Part shown: positions 1 through 7,074 of the stretch, piece by piece | Layout of the letters: each line of letters begins with the position of its first letter | How positions within the stretch are numbered: position 1 is the first letter of the stretch | Assembly: GCA_023393265.1 (NCBI GenBank) | Contig: JAEWME010000060.1 | Span: 1 to 13,253 of the forward strand | DNA: 13,253 bases | Source of the DNA: Bacteroidota bacterium | Lineage (GTDB): Bacteria > Bacteroidota > Bacteroidia > Bacteroidales > Prolixibacteraceae | Direction: 5' to 3' | Notes under the pieces: generated by a model | Told to the model about the DNA's origin: nothing | Database searches by the model: none | The model's input: the letters and a program-made list of their open reading frames with translations, nothing else | Program-made: the position numbers and the translations under genes

Positions 1-325
1 GTCGGACACAGCGAGGTACAACACATTGCAACAACTGGCATTGGTGGCCATTACCAAATCGAAAGCAGGAGCAGATTCGCTTTATTATCCAAGCGACTAT
101 TCGTTTTCGCCTGTTTACTTCGGCGGATATTACAACAAGTCTGATTTAACTTACCGGTTCAATATCGCCAATCACCTTCAGGAAATTTTGGACGGCAAAA
201 AAGAAAATCTCGGCTTCTATCTTGAAACCAACCTGAAAAATTCGCTTTACGGGCAAATTGTGCTAAAAAGTCCTACCAGTAAAAAAGGTGTTCAAATTCA
301 GGTAACCTATTCGAAGTATAAATAG
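1..325 (+). CDS. DUF4270-like lipoprotein, C-terminal fragment
   Basis: The frame is open from base 2 to a TAG at 323-325, so only about the last 107 residues are present and the real start lies upstream. An in-frame TTG at 26 is not a credible start, because the reading frame continues through the window edge. The visible part has alternating polar/aromatic strands, a segment resembling 'YRFNIANHLQEIL' and a C-terminal strand 'VQIQVTYSKYK'. These match my memory of the C-terminus of the Bacteroidota DUF4270 family, which are secreted lipoproteins of unknown function. Position directly before glmS on the same strand supports this, since that neighbourhood is common in Bacteroidota. Thirty-five bp separate its stop from the glmS start, so co-transcription is plausible. 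The function of the family is not known to me. Confidence 0.72.
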   Translation, partial: SDTARYNTLQQLALVAITKSKAGADSLYYPSDYSFSPVYFGGYYNKSDLTYRFNIANHLQEILDGKKENLGFYLETNLKNSLYGQIVLKSPTSKKGVQIQVTYSKYK

Positions 326-360
326 AATTCCCATTTTTATTCACCTCAAATCGAAATGGC

Positions 361-2199
361 ATGTGCGGAATTGTTGGCTACATTGGAGAACAAGATGTTT
401 TTCCAATCCTCATTCAGGGACTAAAACGACTGGAGTACAGGGGATATGATTCGGCAGGGCTGGCTATTTACGACAACTCGCTGAATGTGTTCAAGTGCAA
501 AGGGCGTATCGCTGATCTGGAAAAACATGTAGCTGACAAAAATACGGACGGGCACATCGGTATTGGGCATACGCGCTGGGCAACCCATGGCGAACCAAAC
601 GACACAAACGCTCATCCCCATACATCGATGAATGGTGCCTTTGTGCTGGTTCACAACGGTATCATTGAAAATTATGCAGAACTAAAATCAGACTTACTGA
701 AAAAAGGTTATACTTTTCAGTCGGCAACCGATACCGAAGTTCTGGTTAACCTGATTGAATATTTTTACCTGAACAGCGACGAGCAAAATGCTGAGATCGC
801 CGTGAGGATGGCCCTTTCGAAAGTAGTCGGAGCCTATGGCATTGCGGTGATGTGCCAAAACGAGAAGGACCAGTTGATTGCTGCCCGAAAGGGAAGTCCG
901 CTGGTAATCGGAATCGGGAAAGGCGAATATTTTATCGCATCCGATGCTACGCCAATCATTAACTACACCGACAGTGTCATTTACCTGAACGACAATGATG
1001 TTGCGATCATTAACGCCAATGGACTGACGCTTAAAACAGTCTCAAATGTTCCGGTACCTTTTAAAATTACCAAGGTCGACATGACCATTGGGGACCTGGA
1101 GAAAGGCGAATTCGACCATTTTATGCTGAAGGAAATCTTCGAGCAGCCAAAAACCATCGAAGATACTTTCAGGGGAAGAATCAATCCGGAGAAAACAGAA
1201 ATTGTACTTGGCGGACTACTGGATGTTTTTCCGAAGATAAAAGCAGCACAGCGTATCATCATCATTGGGTGTGGCACCTCGTGGCACGCCGCGCTCGTAG
1301 CCGAATACCTGATTGAGGAATATGCCCGCATCCCGGTTGAAGTGGAATATTCGTCGGAATTCAGATACCGAAACCCTATTTTGGGAAGCAACGATGTGGT
1401 GATTGCGATCAGCCAAAGCGGCGAAACAGCCGATACGCTGGCAGCACTCAGAATGGCCAAGGAGAAAGGCGCTACTATACTGGGTATTTGCAATGTAGTT
1501 GGATCAAGCATTGCACGGGAAACGGATGGAGGCGTTTATACCCACGCTGGCGTTGAGATAGGTGTAGCGTCAACCAAAGCTTTTACGGCACAAGTGACTG
1601 TGCTTACGCTATTGGCCATTAAACTCGCCAAAGAAAAAGGCCAGATTTCGTCAGGACTATACCTCGACCTGATTAACGAACTGGCCGACATTCCGGAAAA
1701 AGTAAAATCGGTTCTTGTAAACCATCCTCATATAAAAGAAGTTGCCGCAAAATATAAAGATGCCATCAATGCGCTGTATCTTGGGCGCGGAGCTCTTTTC
1801 CCGGTTGCGCTTGAAGGTGCCCTGAAGCTGAAGGAAATTTCGTACATGCACGCCGAAGGTTACGCCGCCGGAGAAATGAAGCACGGCCCGATTGCACTTG
1901 TCGACGACAACCTGCCGGTAATTGTAGTAGCCGCCAAAGATCATTATTACGAAAAAATCGTGAGCAACATTCAGGAGGTAAAAGCCAGAAGGGGCAACAT
2001 TATTGCGGTAGTAACCGAAGGCGACGACGGGCTGAAAAACATGGTAAGCGATCTGTTCGAGATTCCCAAATCGCACCCGGTGGTGGCGCCGTTACTAGCC
2101 ATTATTCCACTCCAGCTTTTTTCCTATTACATTGCCGTCATGCGGGGCTGCGATGTGGATCAGCCCAGAAATTTGGCGAAATCTGTCACCGTGGAATAA
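361..2199 (+). CDS. glmS: Glutamine--fructose-6-phosphate aminotransferase (isomerizing)
   Basis: This is cytosolic glucosamine-6-phosphate synthase: it moves ammonia from glutamine to fructose-6-phosphate, the first committed step toward UDP-GlcNAc, peptidoglycan and lipid A. The 612-residue length is normal. The N-terminal class II glutaminase domain starts 'MCGIVGYIG' with nucleophile Cys2, which fixes the ATG at 361 because the cysteine must be exposed by Met removal. The motif 'HTRWATHG' is at residues 70-77. The first SIS sugar-isomerase domain (about 290-420) carries 'GCGTSWHA', 'SQSGET' (351-356) and 'ASTKAFTA' (403-410). The second SIS domain carries 'AEGYAAGEMKHGP'. The C-terminus is the canonical 'PRNLAKSVTVE', with the isomerase lysine at 607. 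No glmS ribozyme is possible in the 35-bp leader. The stop lies 2 bp from the end of the convergent DUF299 gene. Confidence 0.98.
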   Translation: MCGIVGYIGEQDVFPILIQGLKRLEYRGYDSAGLAIYDNSLNVFKCKGRIADLEKHVADKNTDGHIGIGHTRWATHGEPNDTNAHPHTSMNGAFVLVHNGIIENYAELKSDLLKKGYTFQSATDTEVLVNLIEYFYLNSDEQNAEIAVRMALSKVVGAYGIAVMCQNEKDQLIAARKGSPLVIGIGKGEYFIASDATPIINYTDSVIYLNDNDVAIINANGLTLKTVSNVPVPFKITKVDMTIGDLEKGEFDHFMLKEIFEQPKTIEDTFRGRINPEKTEIVLGGLLDVFPKIKAAQRIIIIGCGTSWHAALVAEYLIEEYARIPVEVEYSSEFRYRNPILGSNDVVIAISQSGETADTLAALRMAKEKGATILGICNVVGSSIARETDGGVYTHAGVEIGVASTKAFTAQVTVLTLLAIKLAKEKGQISSGLYLDLINELADIPEKVKSVLVNHPHIKEVAAKYKDAINALYLGRGALFPVALEGALKLKEISYMHAEGYAAGEMKHGPIALVDDNLPVIVVAAKDHYYEKIVSNIQEVKARRGNIIAVVTEGDDGLKNMVSDLFEIPKSHPVVAPLLAIIPLQLFSYYIAVMRGCDVDQPRNLAKSVTVE

Positions 2200-2201
2200 T
2201 T

Positions 2202-3074
2202 TTATTCGTCAGGATGATAAGGCGAATCAAGCCGTCGTCCGCGATATTCAAACCTATTGGCCATGATGTTCAGGATTTCATTGGCACTGGTTTCAACCGG
2301 CTTATTCGAAACATTCACAATCGTGAAATTTCCCTTTTCGAAGATAAAATTGGCATATCTGATTTCAAGCAAAACCTGTTTCTCATCCACATAGCTGGTG
2401 TTCTCCGTATTATTCAAACTCCTGAGTCGTTTCATGCGGTGCGAAATGAGTTGTCCCGAGCTGATATTCAGCCCGAAAACACGGTTTGGATCAACTTCAA
2501 AAAGCTCTTTCGGAGGTTCAATTCCGGCTACAAGCGGGATGTTTGCAACTTTCCAGCCGTACATAGCCAGGTATACGCTGAGAGGTGTTTTTCCTGAACG
2601 GGAAACTCCGGTCAGGATGATCTCTGCATCGTGGAGCCTTGCCGGACTCAAACCATCGTCGTGGTTCAACGTAAATTCGATGGCTTCAATCCTGTCAAAG
2701 TATTTCTGATTGATTTCACGGTACAAACCAGGTGACTGAAGCGAGGGAATATGCAGCCGCTCATCCAGATAATTAGCCAATTTCCCCATATAGTCAATAT
2801 TCTTTACCCCGTGTTCCTTGCAAATCTCTTTTAAATAGTCCCGATGACCGCGATTTACAAGCGTATGCGCAATCAAACCACCATCATTTTTTGCTTTTTC
2901 AACCACCTCGTCGATCTGTCTTTTTTCATGGACTTGCGGTACAATAATTACCGGCACATTGTTGTTTGGATACTGTATTAGCAACGATTGTACCATGTTA
3001 TTTCCGGCCAGCCCTTTACCCCCTGATACAATATAAATCGGTTCAACTTTCTTTTGCATATTTTCTGTTTTCAT
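2202..3074 (-). CDS. ppsR: DUF299 PEP synthase / PPDK regulatory kinase-pyrophosphorylase
   Basis: This belongs to the DUF299 family (PSRP, PDRP1). These bifunctional enzymes inactivate phosphoenolpyruvate synthase or pyruvate phosphate dikinase by ADP-dependent phosphorylation of an active-site threonine, and reactivate it by Pi-dependent dephosphorylation. The P-loop 'GVSRSGKT' is at residues 156-163, followed by 'LAMYGWKVANIPLV', and the family motif 'HDDG' is at 138-141. The 290-residue length is close to the usual 270-280. I chose ATG 3074. An in-frame TTG lies at 3083 and a further ATG at 3059. A GGAG at 3078-3081 is too near ATG 3074 to be decisive. The N-terminal strand reads 'IYIVSGGKGLAGNN', whereas characterised members have a 'SDSTGETAE'-like segment there. 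The target enzyme is not in this window, so which of the two is regulated is unknown. The symbol follows E. coli by homology. Confidence 0.9.
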   Translation of the reverse strand: MKTENMQKKVEPIYIVSGGKGLAGNNMVQSLLIQYPNNNVPVIIVPQVHEKRQIDEVVEKAKNDGGLIAHTLVNRGHRDYLKEICKEHGVKNIDYMGKLANYLDERLHIPSLQSPGLYREINQKYFDRIEAIEFTLNHDDGLSPARLHDAEIILTGVSRSGKTPLSVYLAMYGWKVANIPLVAGIEPPKELFEVDPNRVFGLNISSGQLISHRMKRLRSLNNTENTSYVDEKQVLLEIRYANFIFEKGNFTIVNVSNKPVETSANEILNIMANRFEYRGRRLDSPYHPDE

Positions 3075-3255
3075 CTTCTCCAAATTTAATTAAATAAGCC
3101 TGATTTCCTATACAGGCCGCCTATCCAAAAATTCTGAAAAATACAGATTCAAGCCACATTTCTGAAAAAAGTTTTGGTGAAAGGACATCAGACTGACATT
3201 ATTTCTTAAATTGGCTAGTATTATTTTTTATTACAATTTTTAATCTTGATTCGTT

Positions 3256-4341
3256 ATGCTATACGTTGCTGATGAGAACCGGTACAGCCAGATTCCATAC
3301 AAAAGATGCGGAAAATCAGGGCTTAGACTGCCCGCCATTTCGTTGGGTCTTTGGCACAATTTCGGAGGTGTGGATGTTTTTGAAAATGGACGGGCAATGT
3401 GCCGCCGGGCTTTTGATTTGGGGATCACCCATTTTGATCTGGCTAACAACTATGGTCCGCCTCCCGGATCGGCCGAAGAAAATTTCGGGAAGATTCTCGA
3501 TCTTGACCTGGGAGTTTATCGCGACGAACTGATCATTTCGACCAAAGCTGGCTATCTGATGTGGCCTGGACCTTATGGGGAATGGGGAAGCCGCAAGTAT
3601 TTGCTCGCCAGCCTTAATCAAAGCCTGAAACGCATGAAACTCGACTATGTGGATATATTCTATTCACACCGTCCCGACCCAAATACACCGCTCGAAGAAA
3701 CAATGAGGGCACTCGATCAGGCCGTCAGACAGGGGAAAGCGCTGTATGCAGGCATCTCGAATTACCCTGCGCCAATGGCTGCCGAAGCTGCCAAAATACT
3801 GAAAGAACTCGGAACACCCTGCCTCATCCATCAGCCTAAATATTCGATGTTCGAACGTTGGGTTGAAGGCGGTTTGCTCGATGTACTCGAAACTGAAGGA
3901 ATTGGCTGCATTCCGTTTTCACCACTCGCTCAGGGGCTTTTAACCGATAAATACCTGAATGGCATTCCGGAGGGTTCACGGGCCGCAAAATCGTGGGGTT
4001 TCCTTCGTCCTGAAGAAGTTGAGCCAGCAATTGAACGGGTAAAAAAACTAAACGAAATAGCTAAACTTCGCGGCCAGAGCCTGGCACAAATGGCACTTGT
4101 ATGGTTACTGAAAGACCCGAGAGTTACGTCGGTTTTAATTGGCGCCAGTTCGGTTAAGCAACTCGAAGACAACGTGGCCTCACTGAAAAATATGAAATTC
4201 TCTCAGGAAGAACTCACCCGGATTGAGACTATTCTCACAGAGAAAAGCACTGTATCCGTTTCCAACCAGGATGATAAAACTTCGTCGAGAGGCGACTTTA
4301 TTCAAAACCTGGCAAAGAAATTTGAAAAACGTAAAATCTGA
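3256..4341 (+). CDS. gpr: YghZ/Gpr-type aldo-keto reductase
   Basis: This is a cytosolic NADPH-dependent aldo-keto reductase of the AKR14 type, whose E. coli member YghZ (Gpr) reduces L-glyceraldehyde 3-phosphate and detoxifies methylglyoxal. Similarity to YghZ is extensive from the start, in segments such as 'YKRCGKSGLRLP', 'SLGLWHNFGG', 'FDLANNYGPPPGSAEENFG' and 'LLASLNQSLKRM', which supports ATG 3256. The catalytic tetrad is Asp61, Tyr66, Lys97 and His138. The cofactor-binding C-terminal motif 'VLIGASSVKQLEDNV' is at 293-307. At 361 residues it is slightly longer than E. coli YghZ. The last 30 or so residues are a polar, Ser/Lys-rich tail with no counterpart I recognise. It is the first gene of the plus-strand run, and its stop is 6 bp before the pteridine reductase ATG, implying co-transcription. 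The physiological substrate here cannot be read from sequence. Confidence 0.93.
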   Translation: MLYVADENRYSQIPYKRCGKSGLRLPAISLGLWHNFGGVDVFENGRAMCRRAFDLGITHFDLANNYGPPPGSAEENFGKILDLDLGVYRDELIISTKAGYLMWPGPYGEWGSRKYLLASLNQSLKRMKLDYVDIFYSHRPDPNTPLEETMRALDQAVRQGKALYAGISNYPAPMAAEAAKILKELGTPCLIHQPKYSMFERWVEGGLLDVLETEGIGCIPFSPLAQGLLTDKYLNGIPEGSRAAKSWGFLRPEEVEPAIERVKKLNEIAKLRGQSLAQMALVWLLKDPRVTSVLIGASSVKQLEDNVASLKNMKFSQEELTRIETILTEKSTVSVSNQDDKTSSRGDFIQNLAKKFEKRKI

Positions 4342-4347
4342 TTGACA

Positions 4348-5076
4348 ATGAACCAAACAGCCCTGATTACCGGAGCAGCAAAACGGCTCGGAAAAGCAAT
4401 GGCTTTTCATTTGGCTGGACAGGGCTGGAATATTGCCATTCACTACCATTCGTCGGAAAATGAAGCTGCCGAGGTGAAAGACCAGTTGTCAAACAAATTT
4501 CCGGGTCAGCGCTTCGAAATATTCAGGGCAAACCTTGCTGACGCAGAAGAAGTAGAAAAACTCATTCCAGCGGCAATTAAGAGTTTGGGACGAATAGATA
4601 TGCTGGTCAACAACGCTTCGGTTTTTGAGATCGGATCAATTGGAAATACGTCGGCAGCTTTTTTCGACCAGCACCTGAATGTCAACCTGAAAGCGCCGTT
4701 TCTGCTTTCCAAATCGTTTTTCAACCTTTGTAAAAAGGGTATGATCGTCAACATAACGGATACGCGGATTGTTTCAAATAAAGGAACTCACGCAGCATAT
4801 TCGATTTCGAAGAAAGCGTTATGGGAGCTGACAAAAATGGCCGCACTTGAGTTTGGACCTGACATCAGGGTAAATGCAATTGCACCCGGGTTGACACTTC
4901 CCCCGGTAGAAAAAGACGAGAGCTACCTGGAGCGGCTTTCAGAAAAAATAGCCATGAAAAGGCCCGGCGGCGTTGAACCCATTCTGAAAAGTATCGATTT
5001 TATTATCGGAAATAACTATCTGACGGGGCAAATTTTGTTTTGCGACGGAGGCGAAAATTTAGGAACAACCAGCTAA
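4348..5076 (+). CDS. folM: PTR1/FolM-type pteridine reductase (SDR family)
   Basis: This is a short-chain dehydrogenase/reductase of 242 residues that probably reduces dihydropterin or dihydrofolate with NADPH. The Rossmann motif is 'TGAAKRLG' (8-15). Its Arg replaces a glycine of the usual TGxxxGxG, the form found in trypanosomatid PTR1 and in FolM. 'LVNNAS' is at 86-91. The catalytic Ser of ordinary SDRs is replaced by Asp138 in 'NITDTR', and the pair Tyr151/Lys155 follows in 'YSISK'. An Asp-Tyr-Lys triad is diagnostic of pteridine reductases. The C-terminus 'YLTGQILFCDGG' is typical of SDRs. ATG 4348 is preferred over the in-frame TTG at 4342 next to the upstream stop. It is followed 11 bp later by a FolX-like gene, and E. 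coli FolX and FolM act in the same route to tetrahydromonapterin. A generic SDR with another substrate is less likely. Confidence 0.85.
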   Translation: MNQTALITGAAKRLGKAMAFHLAGQGWNIAIHYHSSENEAAEVKDQLSNKFPGQRFEIFRANLADAEEVEKLIPAAIKSLGRIDMLVNNASVFEIGSIGNTSAAFFDQHLNVNLKAPFLLSKSFFNLCKKGMIVNITDTRIVSNKGTHAAYSISKKALWELTKMAALEFGPDIRVNAIAPGLTLPPVEKDESYLERLSEKIAMKRPGGVEPILKSIDFIIGNNYLTGQILFCDGGENLGTTS

Positions 5077-5087
5077 ACGACAAACTG

Positions 5088-5441
5088 ATGGCATTAATAC
5101 GGGTTAAAAACTTATTGCTCAGAACATACATCGGGTTCAATCCTGAAGAAATTGCAAACCTGCAGGACGTGATCATCAACGTTGCCATTGAGGCAAATAT
5201 TTCTGCCGAAGCGCTTCAGTCTGATGAGCCGGAAGGTATTTATAATTACAAAACCATCACTAAGCAGATTATTGAACTGGTTCAGGAAAACCGGTTTAAA
5301 TTGCTGGAGGTTTTAACAAACAACATTCTTGAATTAATCATGAAAGACGAGAGAGTAATCCGCGCCAGGGTAGAGGTTGATAAACCGCATGCACTCCGCT
5401 TTGCCGAATCTGTCTCGTTTGAAATAGAAGCACACCGATGA
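5088..5441 (+). CDS. folX: FolX-like dihydroneopterin triphosphate 2'-epimerase
   Basis: This is a 117-residue member of the FolB/FolX tunnelling-fold family. Family members are either dihydroneopterin aldolases (FolB, folate synthesis) or dihydroneopterin-triphosphate epimerases (FolX, monapterin synthesis). Compared with E. coli FolX from memory, it shares 'RxKNLxLRTxIG' (5-16), 'EEIxNxQDxxINV' (19-31), 'NYxTxTKxII' (48-57), 'NRFxLLExLT' (63-72) and 'ExDKxHALRxAxSVS' near the C-terminus. E. coli FolB shares far fewer of these. I therefore favour FolX, although automatic annotation would probably say dihydroneopterin aldolase. ATG 5088 gives the normal length; an in-frame TTG at 5040 would overlap the preceding gene. 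The stop overlaps the next ATG by 4 bp (ATGA at 5438-5441), indicating translational coupling. The aldolase alternative remains possible. Confidence 0.82.
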   Translation: MALIRVKNLLLRTYIGFNPEEIANLQDVIINVAIEANISAEALQSDEPEGIYNYKTITKQIIELVQENRFKLLEVLTNNILELIMKDERVIRARVEVDKPHALRFAESVSFEIEAHR

Positions 5442-5821
5442 ATGAATGCATTATTGGCATCGGATCGAATATTGACGCAGATAAAAATATAAATGAAGCA
5501 GTGAAAATCCTGTCAGCCGAAATCGAAGTGGTACAGGTTTCAACGTTCATTCGAACCAAGCCAATTGGGTTGACCGATCAACCAGATTTTACCAACGGCG
5601 CAGTGAAAATTCGTACAGAAATGAAGCTCGGGGAATTAGCGTCGTATTTGAAAAGCCTGGAGGACAGAATGGGACGCGACCGATCGGAACAGAAGTTCGG
5701 GCCAAGAAATATCGACCTGGACATTTTGATCTGGAACAACACCATTGTCGATCAGGATTATTACTCGCGGGACTTCCTGCGAAACTCTGCTACCGAATTA
5801 GGTTTTAATAATGATAACTGA
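5438..5821 (+). CDS. folK: Short FolK-like pyrophosphokinase (HPPK family)
   Basis: The family transfers pyrophosphate from ATP to 6-hydroxymethyl-7,8-dihydropterin in folate synthesis. Visible HPPK features are 'GIGSNI' (7-12), 'RTKPIGLTDQPDFTNGAV' (39-56), 'GRDR' (79-82) and 'FGPRNIDLDIL' (87-97), which holds the two metal-binding aspartates Asp93 and Asp95. At 127 residues it is about 30 shorter than E. coli FolK. After the aspartates the usual 'PHYDMKNRGF'-like loop is shortened to 'DYYSRDF', so the Pro-His pair is missing though a Tyr, an Arg and a Phe remain. The C-terminal strand and helix are absent. The reading frame is clean, so this may be a natural short form or a specialised paralogue rather than a recent break. 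It overlaps the FolX-like gene by 4 bp. Family assignment is firm; the exact reaction is not. Confidence 0.8.
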   Translation: MNECIIGIGSNIDADKNINEAVKILSAEIEVVQVSTFIRTKPIGLTDQPDFTNGAVKIRTEMKLGELASYLKSLEDRMGRDRSEQKFGPRNIDLDILIWNNTIVDQDYYSRDFLRNSATELGFNNDN

Positions 5822-5838
5822 AACAGAAAAACATCACC

Positions 5839-7074
5839 ATGAAAAATTTTAAACAAGTGGCGAAAATCTTAATCGTAGCCATCATTTCGACAGTCTTATT
5901 CGCTTCATGCGATAATGGCTCTTCGGGTCCCGATAAGCCAGCCAATCAGTACCTTATTTCAAGCGAAAGCGTTGCTTCCGTTTCAACGCAGCAGTCGCTC
6001 GAAAATTTCTCGGCACTCTCTCCTGAAACTGCGCCTGCACTCAGTTTCGTGATCAAGTCTGATGTCGACGTCAGGAAAGTTATTTACAAAACAACCTTCA
6101 AACAACAGAAAATAACAGTTTCAGGATTGGTTTGTATGCCCAAACTGGCAGGCGATTATCCGATCTTAAGTTTCCAGAATGGAACAAATACCCTTCATAG
6201 CATGGCCCCAACCGAAGCAGTTGACGACGACCTTTATAAAATCATCGAAAGCGTCGCTTCGTTCGGTTTTATCGTCGTCATACCCGATTATATTGGATTT
6301 GGCGCTTCGTCTGAGCTTCCGCACCCATATCTGCATGCGGAGTCGACAAAACAAAGCATTCTCGATCTGATTCGCGCGGCAAAAGAATATGCAGCCGACG
6401 ATCAGGTTACGGCCAAAGCAACCAACGATCTCTATATTTTTGGCTATTCGCAGGGCGGATGGGCAACCATGGAACTTCAGAAAGAAATTGAGGCCAATTA
6501 TGCTTCGGAATTCAACCTGAAAGCCAGCTCGTGCGGTGCCGGACCTTATTCGATCGAGTATATGACGACCAATATTTTAAGTCAGCCCGAATATCCAACA
6601 CCTTATTTTCTCGCATACCTGCTTAATTCGTATCACGCCATTGGCGAAATCAGCAATCCTCTGAGCGACTTTTTCAACGAACCTTATTCAACCAACATCC
6701 CCGGATTATTTGATGGAATGCACACAGGCGGCGCTATCAATGCAGAACTGACAACAAATCTAAGCACGCTGTTGACTTCTGATTTCAGGACAAAATATGA
6801 GACAGACAGTAAATTTCAAGGCGTGAGGACAGCTTTTACAGCAAATAGTGTAACCGCATGGAAAACAACCACACCGACAAAACTTTTTCACGGAACCGCC
6901 GACGAAGTCATTCCACTAAGCATCAGCCAGAAGATGCTTGCCGATTTTAAAACGGCCGGAGTCAGCGATACCCAGATACAACTTGTTCAACTGGCTGGAG
7001 CGGATCATACATCAGGCGTATTTCAGGCCGGAATACAAACCATCCTTTGGTTTCTCTCAATAAAGGGACAATAG
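5839..7074 (+). CDS. Lipoprotein alpha/beta hydrolase (secretory lipase/esterase-like)
   Basis: This is a 411-residue predicted exported lipoprotein. Residues 1-23 form a basic start and hydrophobic core ending 'VLFASC', with Cys24 as the likely lipidated residue, although Phe at -3 is not the canonical lipobox residue. The mature part is an alpha/beta-hydrolase. The strand 'FIVVIPDYIGFG' (144-155) precedes the nucleophile elbow 'GYSQGG' with Ser204, the acid is Asp355 in 'HGTADEVIPL', and the base is His390 in 'GADHTSG'. The overall arrangement recalls secretory lipases and related esterases, but the substrate is not predictable. It starts 17 bp after the FolK-like stop, so it may belong to the same transcript. 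Nothing in the sequence links it to pterins. Its stop abuts the stop of the convergent ccsA with no intervening base. ATG 5839 is required for the signal peptide. Confidence 0.85.
   Translation: MKNFKQVAKILIVAIISTVLFASCDNGSSGPDKPANQYLISSESVASVSTQQSLENFSALSPETAPALSFVIKSDVDVRKVIYKTTFKQQKITVSGLVCMPKLAGDYPILSFQNGTNTLHSMAPTEAVDDDLYKIIESVASFGFIVVIPDYIGFGASSELPHPYLHAESTKQSILDLIRAAKEYAADDQVTAKATNDLYIFGYSQGGWATMELQKEIEANYASEFNLKASSCGAGPYSIEYMTTNILSQPEYPTPYFLAYLLNSYHAIGEISNPLSDFFNEPYSTNIPGLFDGMHTGGAINAELTTNLSTLLTSDFRTKYETDSKFQGVRTAFTANSVTAWKTTTPTKLFHGTADEVIPLSISQKMLADFKTAGVSDTQIQLVQLAGADHTSGVFQAGIQTILWFLSIKGQ

Noticed and set aside
326..360. Possible glmS ribozyme or leader regulation (CCATTT at 331-336 pairs with AAATGG at 354-359)
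   Set aside because: The gap is only 35 bp, far too short for a glmS ribozyme, and a 6-bp AT-rich stem over a 17-nt loop is weak.
981..1511. Open frame of 176 codons on the strand opposite glmS
   Set aside because: It lies wholly inside glmS, has no recognisable domains, and the glmS protein is full length with all motifs.
3098..3117. GCCTG / CAGGC inverted repeat upstream of the DUF299 gene as an operator
   Set aside because: Arms are only 5 bp with a 10-nt spacer; not distinguishable from chance.
5040..5441. Longer version of the FolX-like protein starting at a TTG
   Set aside because: The extra 16 residues fall inside the pteridine reductase gene and do not resemble the family; ATG 5088 gives the normal N-terminus.
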